From: Butyrivibrio sp. LC3010
GTDB taxonomy: Bacteria; Bacillota; Clostridia; Lachnospirales; Lachnospiraceae
Direction: 5' to 3'
Length of the DNA stretch: 64,000 nucleotides
Assembly (NCBI RefSeq): GCF_000424385.1
Contig: NZ_AUJU01000015.1
Location: 1 to 64,000 of the forward strand
Shown one piece after another: positions 17,165-26,323 of this stretch (positions are counted from its first letter, which is position 1; the number at the start of each line of letters is the position of its first letter). A program made the position numbers and the translations under genes. The notes beneath the pieces were generated by a model. It worked only from the letters and a program-made list of their open reading frames with translations, did no database searches and had not been told where the DNA came from.

Positions 17165-18388
17165 ATGAAGCGTATTCAAGGCGGTGTGACTGCAGCAAAG
17201 GGGTTCAAGGCTGCAAGCTGCGAGGCAGGAATTAAATATATAAACAGAAAAGATATGATGCTGATTTACAGTGAATCTCCATGTACGGCAGCAGGAGTAT
17301 TTACCAGTAATGTTGTAAAGGCTGCTCCGGTTGTGTGGGATAAGGAGATATGCAATGGAATTCATCCTGTTCATGCTATAGTCGGTAACTCAGGAATAGC
17401 CAATGCCTGTACAGGAGAGCAGGGAAGAAAATTATGTGCTGAAACTGCCGGGGCAGTGGCACTTCTTCTGGGGATTCCTGAGGATTCAGTTCTGGTGGCT
17501 TCTACAGGTGTGATCGGAATGCAGATGAATATGGAAGCTGTAAAGGGCGGTATTGCTAAAATGGTTCCGGAGCTCTCTGATTCAGAAGATGCAGGTACAG
17601 GCGCAGCTGAAGCTATTATGACTACAGATACGCACTCCAAGCAGATGGCAATGGAATTTGAGATTGGCGGGAAAACCTGCAGAATCGGCGCTCTGGCTAA
17701 GGGATCAGGTATGATACATCCCAACATGTGCACAATGCTTTCCTTTATGACAACTGATGTTGCAATATCCAATGAGCTTTTACAGAAGGCATTAAGGACA
17801 GTAGTTGTTGATACATTCAACATGATATCTGTTGACGGCGACATGTCTACAAACGATTCACTTATGGTAATCGCCAACGGAGATGCTGCCAATCCTGTGA
17901 TCACAGAAGAAAACGATGATTATAAAACCTTTGTGGATGCACTTTATGCCATCTGCGAAGAAATGGCAAGAATGCTGGCAGGCGACGGCGAAGGTGCAAC
18001 CGCACTGTTCACTGTAAAGGTTGTCAATGCAGATACAAAGGAAAATGCAAGAACACTGGCAAAGTCTGTTATCTGCTCATCTTTGACAAAGGCTATGATC
18101 TATGGTCATGATGCAAACTTTGGAAGAATACTTTGCGCACTTGGTTATTCAGGTGTTCTGTTTGATCCTGACAAGATAGAGCTTTCCATTGAAAGTTCAA
18201 AGGGAAGCATTTTACTTTTTAAGAACGGAGAACCACAGCCTTTTGATGAAGAATTTGCCACTGAGGTTTTATCCCAGAAGGAAGTAATTGCAATAGCTGA
18301 TATGCATACAGGTAACGATGAGGCAACCGCCTGGGGATGTGATCTTACCTATGATTATGTAAAGATCAACGCTGATTACAGATCCTGA
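17165..18388 (+). CDS. argJ: Bifunctional ornithine acetyltransferase / N-acetylglutamate synthase
   Basis: Transfers acetyl from N-acetylornithine to glutamate and so recycles the acetyl group. The 407-residue precursor carries the self-cleavage motif KGSGMIHPNMCTML; Thr190 is the expected nucleophile and new N-terminus of the beta chain. The usual residue before it is Ala; here it is Cys189. Good ribosome binding site GAAGGAGA. It is followed by a structured spacer before argB. Confidence 0.97.
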   Translation: MKRIQGGVTAAKGFKAASCEAGIKYINRKDMMLIYSESPCTAAGVFTSNVVKAAPVVWDKEICNGIHPVHAIVGNSGIANACTGEQGRKLCAETAGAVALLLGIPEDSVLVASTGVIGMQMNMEAVKGGIAKMVPELSDSEDAGTGAAEAIMTTDTHSKQMAMEFEIGGKTCRIGALAKGSGMIHPNMCTMLSFMTTDVAISNELLQKALRTVVVDTFNMISVDGDMSTNDSLMVIANGDAANPVITEENDDYKTFVDALYAICEEMARMLAGDGEGATALFTVKVVNADTKENARTLAKSVICSSLTKAMIYGHDANFGRILCALGYSGVLFDPDKIELSIESSKGSILLFKNGEPQPFDEEFATEVLSQKEVIAIADMHTGNDEATAWGCDLTYDYVKINADYRS

Positions 18389-18420
18389 TTATGGAGTCTG
18401 TTACCGTTTAAAGTTTAGGG

Positions 18421-18470
18421 AGGAACCATTCCGACCGGTAAGGCAGGATTACAAAGTAATATTTCCGGTA
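18421..18470 (+). promoter_or_regulatory. Structured leader of argB, shared with thrH
   Basis: GGAACCATTCCGACCGG is followed by hairpin GATTAC-AAA-GTAAT (18447-18460) and TTCCGGTA, ending about 20 bp before the argB start. The order GGAA...TTCC, GACCG, AGGATTAC...GTAAT recurs upstream of thrH at 63619-63690. It may be a cis-regulatory RNA or a small dispersed repeat. I do not recognise it as a known riboswitch. Confidence 0.45.
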
Positions 18471-18492
18471 GATATTTGAGGAGGAAGAAGCA

Positions 18493-19383
18493 ATGGACAA
18501 AGATATGCAGGAAGTGCTTAAAAAGGCGGAGGTACTTATCGAGGCTCTGCCATATATTCAGAAATATAATCGCAAGATTATCGTTGTTAAATACGGCGGA
18601 AGTGCCATGGAAAGTGAAGAGTTTCAGAAAAATGTAATTAAGGACGTTACACTTTTAAAGCTTGTTGGGTTTAAGCCTATAATTGTTCATGGCGGTGGAA
18701 AGGCCATCAGCAAATGGGTAGGTAAGGTTGGTAAAGAGGCTGAGTTTGTTAACGGACTTCGCGTGACAGATGAAGAAACCATGGAGATTGCTGAGATGGT
18801 TTTAAACAAGGTGAACAAGTGCCTTGTGAGAATGGTTCAGGAGCTTGGTGTTAAGGCTATCGGAATAAGCGGTAAAGACTCCGGACTTTTAAAGGCTAAA
18901 AAGAAGCTCTCCGGTGGTCAGGACATAGGTTTTGTGGGAGATGTTGAGAAGGTTGATCCCAAGATACTCTATGATCTTATGGATAATGATTATCTTCCCA
19001 TAGTCGCACCGGTTGGAATGAATGAGGATTTTGATACCTTTAATATAAATGCTGATGATGCAGCCTGTGCCATTGCAAAGGCTGTGGGAGCTGAAAAGCT
19101 TGTGTTCCTCACAGATATTGAAGGCGTTTACAAGGATATAAATGATAAGTCCTCGTTTATTTCAAGGCTTACCTGTTCTGAGGTTGATGAACTGATTGCA
19201 GGCGGCAATATCGGAGGCGGAATGCTTCCAAAGCTCCAAAACTGTACAGACGCAGTAAAAGAAGGCGTACACAGAGTCCATATTCTTGACGGAAGAATTC
19301 CTCACTGCCTGTTGCTTGAGTTCTTTACCAACAAGGGTGTTGGAACCATGTTTGTGGCAGATGATGATGAAAAAGAGGAATAA
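18493..19383 (+). CDS. argB: Acetylglutamate kinase
   Basis: Phosphorylates N-acetylglutamate with ATP, usually the arginine-inhibited step when argJ is bifunctional. The 296-residue protein has the phosphate-binding VVKYGGSAM (about residues 36-44), the substrate loop [10 protein letters not shown] (about 62-71) and the C-terminal [12 protein letters not shown] motif (about 236-247). It has the N-terminal helix (residues 1-25) linked with arginine-sensitive hexameric enzymes. GAGGAGGAAG precedes the ATG. Confidence 0.97.
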   Translation: MDKDMQEVLKKAEVLIEALPYIQKYNRKIIVVKYGGSAMESEEFQKNVIKDVTLLKLVGFKPIIVHGGGKAISKWVGKVGKEAEFVNGLRVTDEETMEIAEMVLNKVNKCLVRMVQELGVKAIGISGKDSGLLKAKKKLSGGQDIGFVGDVEKVDPKILYDLMDNDYLPIVAPVGMNEDFDTFNINADDAACAIAKAVGAEKLVFLTDIEGVYKDINDKSSFISRLTCSEVDELIAGGNIGGGMLPKLQNCTDAVKEGVHRVHILDGRIPHCLLLEFFTNKGVGTMFVADDDEKEE

Positions 19384-19423
19384 AGCAGGAAAATAGCGTT
19401 TATAGAGAGGAAGTAGAAATTTC

Positions 19424-20614
19424 ATGAGCACAATGAAGGAATATATAGACGAGGCTGAAAAAGACCTTTTACATACTTATAACAGATATCAGGTGGTGCT
19501 GGATAAGGGAGAGGGAGTTCACCTCTATGACCTTGAGGGAAAAAGCTATCTTGATTTTGTGTCAGGAATCGGAGTATTCGCCCTTGGCTACGGGAATAAG
19601 GATTATAATGATGCCTTAAAAAATCAGATTGATAAGGTCATTCATACCTCTAATTATTATTACAATGTACCTGCAATTGAGGCGGCAAGAAAGCTTAAAG
19701 AAGTCTCAGGCATGGACCGCGTATTTTTTACAAACAGCGGAGCTGAGGCCGTTGAGGGTGCACTTAAGGCAGCCAGAAAATATGGCTTTTTAAAGGATGG
19801 CAGAACTGACCATGAAATAATCGCCATGAATCATTCCTTTCACGGAAGAACCTTTGGAGCTCTTTCAGTGACAGGAAACAGTCACTACAGAGAAGCTTTC
19901 GAGCCCATGATTGGTAACATCTGCTTTGCCAACTTTAACGATTTTGAAAGTGTTAAGGCTCAGGTTACAGATAAGACAGTTGCCATTATTATGGAGACTG
20001 TTCAGGGAGAGGGCGGAATTTACCCTGCAACAGAGGAATTCCTTAAGAATGTAAGGCAGCTCTGTGATGAAAAGGATATACTTCTCATATTGGATGAAAT
20101 TCAGTGTGGGATGGGAAGAACAGGATACATGTATGCATGGCAGAAATACGGAGTTAAGCCTGACATTATGACTACTGCCAAGGCTCTTGGCTGCGGCGTG
20201 CCTGTAGGAGCTTTTCTTATGACTGAAAAGGTGGGGCAGAATTCACTGGTTGCCGGAGATCATGGCACTACCTACGGCGGCAATCCCCTGGCAGGTGCTG
20301 CAATCAACAAAGTCCTTGATTTATTCGAGACTAAACATATAATAGATAACGTGAGAGAGGTTTCGGATTATCTGGAGGAGCGCCTTGATGAACTCAAAGA
20401 GCGCTATGAATTTATAATAGATCGCCGTGGAAGCGGACTGCTTCAGGGACTTGAGTTTGATCATCCCGTGGCAGACACGATTAATAAAGCATTGGAAAAA
20501 GGTCTTATTCTTATCAATGCTGGAACAAATGTAATACGTTTTATCCCTCCGCTCATCATTACAAAGGAAAATGTAGATGAGATGATTAGTATCCTGGAGC
20601 CTTGCATTAAATAA
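19424..20614 (+). CDS. argD: Acetylornithine aminotransferase
   Basis: PLP-dependent class III aminotransferase converting N-acetylglutamate semialdehyde and glutamate to N-acetylornithine. The 396-residue protein has the Schiff-base Lys253 in MTTAKALGCG, the phosphate-binding NSGAEAVEGALK (residues 104-115) and LILDEIQCGMGRTG with the ring-stacking Asp. Last gene of the argCJBD cluster; 40 bp after argB. An ABC-type binding protein gene follows 21 bp later. Confidence 0.96.
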   Translation: MSTMKEYIDEAEKDLLHTYNRYQVVLDKGEGVHLYDLEGKSYLDFVSGIGVFALGYGNKDYNDALKNQIDKVIHTSNYYYNVPAIEAARKLKEVSGMDRVFFTNSGAEAVEGALKAARKYGFLKDGRTDHEIIAMNHSFHGRTFGALSVTGNSHYREAFEPMIGNICFANFNDFESVKAQVTDKTVAIIMETVQGEGGIYPATEEFLKNVRQLCDEKDILLILDEIQCGMGRTGYMYAWQKYGVKPDIMTTAKALGCGVPVGAFLMTEKVGQNSLVAGDHGTTYGGNPLAGAAINKVLDLFETKHIIDNVREVSDYLEERLDELKERYEFIIDRRGSGLLQGLEFDHPVADTINKALEKGLILINAGTNVIRFIPPLIITKENVDEMISILEPCIK

Positions 20615-20635
20615 GTTATCGGTTGCGAGGTTTAT

Positions 20636-22162
20636 ATGAAAATGAGATTCAGGCTGCTGGGAGCAGTTCTTTTGGTAGCGCTGCTTTTGGCAGCTTTATA
20701 TTATTCTAAATCGGGTGTCAGCCTCCATGAGGAACGCCCTATTTTTGGTTCAAATGATAAAACCACTGTCAGATTGTGGTATACGGATTCAGCAATGACT
20801 GACTATCTGACAGGCAGAGTTGTTGAATATAATAAGAAGAGTAAAACCACCAGAGTAGAGTTGGAGCTGGTATCAGGTCTTGAATATCTTGAAGCCATTA
20901 ACAAGGCGTCTGCTGAGGGTGATAATTTCCCTGATGTTTTTATAATGACACACGACGGCCTTGAAAAGGCTTATCTTGCAGGACTTGCGGGAGAAATCAG
21001 AAATCCTGAGATCCTGGATGATAAGGCTCTTGGATTTAGTGATGCTGCCAAAAATGCTGTTACATATAAAGGTAAATACATAGCATATCCTTACTATTTT
21101 GAGACCAGTTCTCTTTTATACAACAGGACATATCTTGAGGATGAAGTAAGGACCAGGGCTCAGGCTGAGATTGATGCAGAAGAGGGCGAAGCTGCACAGG
21201 CTGCGGCAGATGCCGGGGAGATTGAAGGCGCAGACATAAACTCAGACGAAGCCGGTGAAGTTGTATATGATGAAGCTGAGGCTGAAGGAGAGACGGCAGC
21301 TGTTGAGATTAGTCAGGAGCAGCTTGAAGCTAAGGTACAGGAGATGCTTCCCAAAACAATAGAAGATATTTTGCTCTTTGCGGATAACTACAATGCTCCT
21401 GATACTGTAGAGTCAGTATTTCAGTGGGATGTAACCGATATCTTCTATAATTATTTCTTTGTTGGGAATTATCTTAATCTTGGCGGCAAGTCAGGAGATG
21501 ATATCAGTCAGATCGATGTTTATAATGAGAATACCATTAACTGTATGAGCTTTTATCAGCAGCTTAATCAGTTCTTTGCCATTGATGAGAGCGCTGTGAA
21601 TTATGATAAGGTTCTGCAGGATTTTATAGATGGAAAAACTGTATTCACTGTGGCAACATCTGATGCCGTTGCCAAAATCGAGGCGGCAAAGAGTGAAGGA
21701 AAATGCAGCTTTGATTACGGTGTTACAACCATGCCTGCTCTTAACGAAAACTACGGCACAAGAACTATGTCAGTAACCAACTGCCTTGCGGTAAACGGCT
21801 ATTCGGAGCATCCGGATAAAGCTAACGATTTTGCTGCTTTCCTTTGCAGTGAGAATACTGATACATGTTATACCATGAGTGGGAAACTCATAGCACATGA
21901 GGGAGTGCCATACAATAACGATTCTCTTGATTCATTTTTAAGTGTTTATGGCAATTCTGTACCGATGCCAAAACTCATGGCTACAAGTAATTTCTGGGTT
22001 AAGCTTGAAATTGCTTTTGCAGATATCTGGGACGGGGCAAATGTTAACGATACTTTAAAGACTTTGTCCGAAAATGTTAAGCTTCAGATTAATGGCTCAG
22101 AGGTCGAAGAAGAGAGACTTCCCGATGCTACGGTTGTTATAACTGAAGGGCAGGAAGAATAA
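20636..22162 (+). CDS. Extracellular solute-binding protein with acidic insertion
   Basis: A 508-residue family 1-type solute-binding protein. The N-terminal hydrophobic stretch (residues 6-22) is not followed by a lipobox Cys, so it is probably a membrane-anchored protein or is cleaved by signal peptidase I. Binding-protein features include TTVRLWYTDSAMTDYL and the PDVFIMTHD segment. Residues about 178-235 are an Ala/Glu/Asp-rich insertion (EEGEAAQAAADAGE) inside the domain. No permease or ATPase genes adjoin, so substrate and transporter are unknown. It follows argD by 21 bp and may be co-transcribed. Confidence 0.8.
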   Translation: MKMRFRLLGAVLLVALLLAALYYSKSGVSLHEERPIFGSNDKTTVRLWYTDSAMTDYLTGRVVEYNKKSKTTRVELELVSGLEYLEAINKASAEGDNFPDVFIMTHDGLEKAYLAGLAGEIRNPEILDDKALGFSDAAKNAVTYKGKYIAYPYYFETSSLLYNRTYLEDEVRTRAQAEIDAEEGEAAQAAADAGEIEGADINSDEAGEVVYDEAEAEGETAAVEISQEQLEAKVQEMLPKTIEDILLFADNYNAPDTVESVFQWDVTDIFYNYFFVGNYLNLGGKSGDDISQIDVYNENTINCMSFYQQLNQFFAIDESAVNYDKVLQDFIDGKTVFTVATSDAVAKIEAAKSEGKCSFDYGVTTMPALNENYGTRTMSVTNCLAVNGYSEHPDKANDFAAFLCSENTDTCYTMSGKLIAHEGVPYNNDSLDSFLSVYGNSVPMPKLMATSNFWVKLEIAFADIWDGANVNDTLKTLSENVKLQINGSEVEEERLPDATVVITEGQEE

Positions 22163-22293
22163 AAATTCACAAAAGATTTATCTGATTGGCTGTCTTTTTT
22201 GTAATTGTTACGAAAATGTTACAGCCATCTTGCTTTAAGAATTTATTTCCGTTATTATGAAGATGGACTTAATAAAGTTCATGCGTGGTGGGG

Positions 22294-22314
22294 CCTCCAT
22301 TTTTATCCTGGAGG
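22294..22314 (+). promoter_or_regulatory. Hairpin covering the comEA ribosome binding site
   Basis: CCTCCA at 22294-22299 can pair with TGGAGG at 22309-22314, which is the Shine-Dalgarno sequence for the ATG at 22319. The 9-nt loop is AT-rich. Such pairing would restrict translation of comEA unless opened. Confidence 0.45.
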
Positions 22315-22318
22315 AGAC

Positions 22319-23092
22319 ATGCATAAAAATATTACAAAATGCTTTATATTTATACTTTTGACCTGTAGTTTATTTACATCCGGTTGCAGTAAGAAAAATT
22401 CGGGTATGATCATTTATGAACCTGATGGTCCGATTACTGAGGACAGCGCGGATGAGAGCTTACAGGGGACTTTTTCTGAAGATAGCAGCTCTGCAAAGAG
22501 CAGTGAAGCATTATCTGATACTACGGAAAAGGAGCATACTTCCCAATCTGAAAATAGCGATAGTATAGCAGATGAACAGGCTGCGCAGATAGTTATTCCA
22601 AGTACCGTTATGGTGCACGTCTGCGGGGCTGTTTTGTGCGAGGGAGTCTATGAGCTTCCTACAGGCAGCAGAGTGGTGGATGCCATAAAAGCGGCAGGAG
22701 GTTTTTCAGAGGATGCTGACAGCGACTTCATAAATCAGGCACTTGTGCTTGAGGATGGAATCAAGATTAAGGTTCCTACTACTGAGGAGAGCGCTTCCAT
22801 AGCTGAAACGGATGGAAGTCTGAAGAGAGCAGATATTGGCGAACAGGTCGGAATTATCGGAGCACCATCTGATAGTTCTTCTGCATCGGAAAAGGACGAA
22901 GGAAAAGTAAATATAAATTCAGCAACAGAGGATGAGCTTTGCAGTATTCCCGGAATAGGACCCAGCAGAGCAAAAAGCATTATTGCTTACAGAGAAGAAA
23001 ACGGTAGATTTGGAACTATCGAAGATATCAAAAAAGTGACCGGTATCAAAGATAAGTTCTTTTCAAAAATAAAAGATCACATAACAGTTTGA
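22319..23092 (+). CDS. comEA: ComEA-type DNA-binding lipoprotein
   Basis: A 257-residue DNA-receptor protein of the competence system, which binds double-stranded DNA outside the membrane. The N-terminus has lipobox LFTSGC, so it is predicted to be lipidated, unlike the membrane-anchored Bacillus protein. Then come an acidic Ser-rich linker, an SLBB/grasp region (VHVCGAVLCEGVYELPTGSRVVDAI) and a C-terminal helix-hairpin-helix domain (VNINSATEDELCSIPGIG ...). The longest frame starts 38 codons earlier; the ATG after TGGAGGAG is preferred. comEC lies 3 kb downstream. Confidence 0.9.
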   Translation: MHKNITKCFIFILLTCSLFTSGCSKKNSGMIIYEPDGPITEDSADESLQGTFSEDSSSAKSSEALSDTTEKEHTSQSENSDSIADEQAAQIVIPSTVMVHVCGAVLCEGVYELPTGSRVVDAIKAAGGFSEDADSDFINQALVLEDGIKIKVPTTEESASIAETDGSLKRADIGEQVGIIGAPSDSSSASEKDEGKVNINSATEDELCSIPGIGPSRAKSIIAYREENGRFGTIEDIKKVTGIKDKFFSKIKDHITV

Positions 23093-23114
23093 TTAGTTGA
23101 ATGGAGTAGAAGAG

Positions 23115-23795
23115 ATGGCAAAAAGGGTATTAGTTGTTGATGACGAGAAGACAATTGTAAAAGGAATCCGTTACAGTCTTGAACAGGACGGAATGAAGGT
23201 CGACAGTGCTTTTGATGGCGAAGAGGCATTGCAGTTTGCTCACGATAATACCTATGACATAATTCTACTTGATGTTATGCTTCCTAAAATGGACGGATTT
23301 GAGGTTTGCCAGCAGATAAGAGAGTTTTCCAATGTGCCGATAGTAATGCTCACTGCCAAGGGTGATGATATGGATAAGATCCTTGGGCTTGAATATGGCG
23401 CTGATGATTATATCACAAAGCCTTTCAATATTCTTGAGGTGAAGGCCAGAATCAAGGCTATCATGAGAAGAACCAATAAACCCGAGGTACAGGAGAAGGT
23501 ACTGAACTTTGGTGATCTTATGATAAACGAGGAGTACAGAAGAGTATACGTCGGAGAGAGAGAGATCAACTTAACAAGCAGAGAGTTTGATGTTCTTGAG
23601 TTTCTGGTATCGACTCCCGGTAAGGTTTATAACAGGAGTGAGCTGCTTCTTGCAATCTGGGGAGATGATTTCCCGGGCGATGAGAGAACAGTTGATGTAC
23701 ATGTCAGACGACTCAGAGAAAAGCTTGAGAATAATCCCAGTGAACCTCGTTATGTGAGGACCAAGTGGGGCTCAGGCTATTACTTTCAGGCTTAA
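23115..23795 (+). CDS. OmpR-family response regulator
   Basis: A 226-residue response regulator. Receiver domain: acidic VVDDEK, phosphoacceptor Asp53 (ILLDVMLPKMDG), conserved KPF. Winged-helix output domain: NLTSREFDVLEFLV and RTVDVHVRRLREKL. The start is the ATG preceded by ATGGAGTAGAAGAG. Gene order regulator-kinase-GerMN lipoprotein, between comEA and comEC, recalls the actinobacterial MtrA-MtrB-LpqB set. Confidence 0.95.
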   Translation: MAKRVLVVDDEKTIVKGIRYSLEQDGMKVDSAFDGEEALQFAHDNTYDIILLDVMLPKMDGFEVCQQIREFSNVPIVMLTAKGDDMDKILGLEYGADDYITKPFNILEVKARIKAIMRRTNKPEVQEKVLNFGDLMINEEYRRVYVGEREINLTSREFDVLEFLVSTPGKVYNRSELLLAIWGDDFPGDERTVDVHVRRLREKLENNPSEPRYVRTKWGSGYYFQA

Positions 23796-23808
23796 TTAGG
23801 GAGCTCTT

Positions 23809-25293
23809 ATGATTTACAATCCTTTTAAAAGTCTTAGATTCAGGATATTTTTGATTGTTTTTCTCACGGGGCTGGTTTCATGCCTCGTGATTCATTATGC
23901 GATTCTTGAAAGCTACGAAGACCGTGCTGTTAATGTCAGAGAGACGGAAGTTTCTACACAGCTCATGATTCTGGCTAATCATTTGATCAATTACAACTAT
24001 TTTTCTGATACAACTTCAGATGTAATAAATGCTGAGCTGGATCTTCTTGCCAATCTGTATGATGGACGAGTTATGGTTATAGACAGTAATCTTACTATTC
24101 GCAAGGATACCTATGGTATAAGCGAGGGTAAGACCATAATTTCCGAAGAAGTGGTTAAGTGTCTGAAAAGCGGAACCAGTGGATCTTCAACGGTATACGA
24201 CAGGAATAACCATTACATCGAAATGACAGCACCTATCACTGAGACGCTGACCTATGAAAGCGGCGACAGGGCTGCAGAGACTGCCACAGAGGATGTGGTC
24301 AGAGGAGTGCTTCTGATCAGTGTTTCTTCTGAGTACATTTCAACGACTATGGATATTCTCACAAGAAGAGCTGTAACTATAGAGGTTATTGCAATTCTGC
24401 TGATTCTGGTGATGGCGTGGTATATGTCAGGGAGACTACTTAAGCCCTTTGACAGGATTTCTACGGCTATTAATGATGTAAGAGCAGGCTTTACAAATGA
24501 ACCTATTCCGGCATCGGATTACTATGAAACCGAGCATATCATACAGGCATTCAATCAGCTTCTTGTTAAGATGAATGCTCTTGATACATCAAGACAGGAA
24601 TTCGTTTCAAACGTATCACATGAGCTTAAGACACCAATCACATCAATGAAGGTACTTGCTGATTCACTTATCATGCAGGAGGATGTCCCTAATGAAGTCT
24701 ACAGGGATTTCATGGAGGATATAGCAGCAGAAGTGGACAGAGAGAATAAGATAATCAACGATCTGTTGGAACTTGTAAGGATGGACAAAAAGGCTACTCC
24801 TCTTAATATCACATCGGTAGATGTGGTGCAGATGATGGAGGTCATTCTTAAGAGAATGAAGCCGATAGCAAGGAAGCATAACATAGAACTTACACTTGAA
24901 ACAACAAGAGAGATTACTGCTGAGATCGACGAGATAAAGCTTTCACTGGCACTTATGAATCTTGTCGAGAATGCAGTTAAGTACAATAAGGATGATGGCT
25001 TTGTCAAGGTTAAGCTGGATGCTGATCATCAATATTTTACCTGTGAGATCAGTGATTCCGGAATCGGAATTCCGGAGGACAGTCTCGATAGGATTTATGA
25101 GAGATTTTACCGTGTAGATAAGTCAAGATCCAGAGAGATTGGCGGAACAGGACTTGGTCTTGCCATAACTCACAATGCTATTTTGATGCACAGAGGAACG
25201 ATAGAGGTTAAGAGTGAGGAAAATGTGGGAACTACATTTACTGTGCGTATTCCTCTTATATACATGCAGTCTTTGGAACAACAAAAAATATGA
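23809..25293 (+). CDS. Membrane sensor histidine kinase
   Basis: A 494-residue kinase. Transmembrane segments at about 10-30 and 187-207 flank an extracellular sensor domain of about 155 residues. A HAMP domain follows (RLLKPFDRISTAINDVRAG), then HisKA with phosphorylated His271 in VSNVSHELKTP, and a HATPase domain with NLVENAVKYN, DSGIGI and GGTGLGLAI boxes. It pairs with the regulator 13 bp upstream. Its stop overlaps the start of the GerMN lipoprotein gene, so the three are coupled. Confidence 0.95.
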   Translation: MIYNPFKSLRFRIFLIVFLTGLVSCLVIHYAILESYEDRAVNVRETEVSTQLMILANHLINYNYFSDTTSDVINAELDLLANLYDGRVMVIDSNLTIRKDTYGISEGKTIISEEVVKCLKSGTSGSSTVYDRNNHYIEMTAPITETLTYESGDRAAETATEDVVRGVLLISVSSEYISTTMDILTRRAVTIEVIAILLILVMAWYMSGRLLKPFDRISTAINDVRAGFTNEPIPASDYYETEHIIQAFNQLLVKMNALDTSRQEFVSNVSHELKTPITSMKVLADSLIMQEDVPNEVYRDFMEDIAAEVDRENKIINDLLELVRMDKKATPLNITSVDVVQMMEVILKRMKPIARKHNIELTLETTREITAEIDEIKLSLALMNLVENAVKYNKDDGFVKVKLDADHQYFTCEISDSGIGIPEDSLDRIYERFYRVDKSRSREIGGTGLGLAITHNAILMHRGTIEVKSEENVGTTFTVRIPLIYMQSLEQQKI

Positions 25294-26228
25294 ATATGAC
25301 AATTAAAAAAATATCAAATTTAATAATGTGTTTTTTGCTTGTGTTTGGATGCATGTCAGGATGTGGTAATGAGGATGTCTCCGATGGGAAAAACAATGTC
25401 AAGGTTTACTACCTGAATTCTGATGAGACAGGGATTATTTTCCAGGAGTACGTTGTGGCGGCAGACATGAATGATACTGAGAAGGTCATAGATGAGCTGC
25501 TTACACAGATGAAGACCATGCCTGAAAAGCTCGAATATGAAGCGCCTATTTACGGACCTGTTAATCTGTTATCCTATTCATTGCGCAATGATATCCTTAC
25601 GCTGGATTTTGCCAATACTTATACCACAACCAAGAAGACCACTGAGATTCTTGACAGGGCAGCGATGGTAAGAACCCTGACTCAGATTCCGGGAGTGGAA
25701 TATGTGACTTTTACTGTGGAAGGAGCTCCACTCCTTGACGGGAACGGCAATATGATCGGCAACATGGCTGCAGATAATTTTGTATATAATGCGGGTAACG
25801 AGATCAATGCGTATGAAAAGGCTGAGCTTGTGCTGTATTTTGCTACCGAAGATGGACAGGAGCTTGTTCCTGTTTACAGAACTGTTGTATACAACAGTAA
25901 TATTCTGATGCAGCGACTTGTTATTGAGCAGGTTATAAGCGGCCCTAATACAGACCTTGCCTATCCTACCATAAATCCTCAGACAAAAATCAACTCCGTA
26001 TCAGTAAGAGACGGAGTGTGCTATGTGGATTTTGATTCAGTTGTGAATATCAGGACAAATGACATGGATCCCAAGATTGCACTTTACTCTCTTGTTAATA
26101 CTATCTGTGAAACTGCGGATGTTAACAAGGTGCAGATTTCAATAAACGGTTCTTCCGATGTTAATTTTATGGAAAAGATATCACTCGGAACCGTGTTTGA
26201 GAGAAATCTCGATATTGTAAGGCAGTAA
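25290..26228 (+). CDS. GerMN-domain lipoprotein
   Basis: A 312-residue lipoprotein: signal peptide and lipobox CMSGC with Cys25. Two GerMN-type domains follow, about residues 35-165 (VKVYYLNSDETGIIFQ, TLDFANTYTTT) and 175-305 (AELVLYFATEDGQELVP, VCYVDFDSVVN). GerMN domains occur in spore germination protein GerM and in LpqB. It starts inside the kinase stop codon (ATGAATATGA). By analogy with LpqB it may modulate the kinase from outside the membrane; that is inference. Confidence 0.88.
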   Translation: MNMTIKKISNLIMCFLLVFGCMSGCGNEDVSDGKNNVKVYYLNSDETGIIFQEYVVAADMNDTEKVIDELLTQMKTMPEKLEYEAPIYGPVNLLSYSLRNDILTLDFANTYTTTKKTTEILDRAAMVRTLTQIPGVEYVTFTVEGAPLLDGNGNMIGNMAADNFVYNAGNEINAYEKAELVLYFATEDGQELVPVYRTVVYNSNILMQRLVIEQVISGPNTDLAYPTINPQTKINSVSVRDGVCYVDFDSVVNIRTNDMDPKIALYSLVNTICETADVNKVQISINGSSDVNFMEKISLGTVFERNLDIVRQ

Positions 26229-26323
26229 CAGGTTAAGGACTCTGCTTAGACAAGTTCCACCGGGCTTGTGATGAACCTTACAAAGTGATCTGTACGAATC
26301 CGGTAATGAATGGAAATACCATA

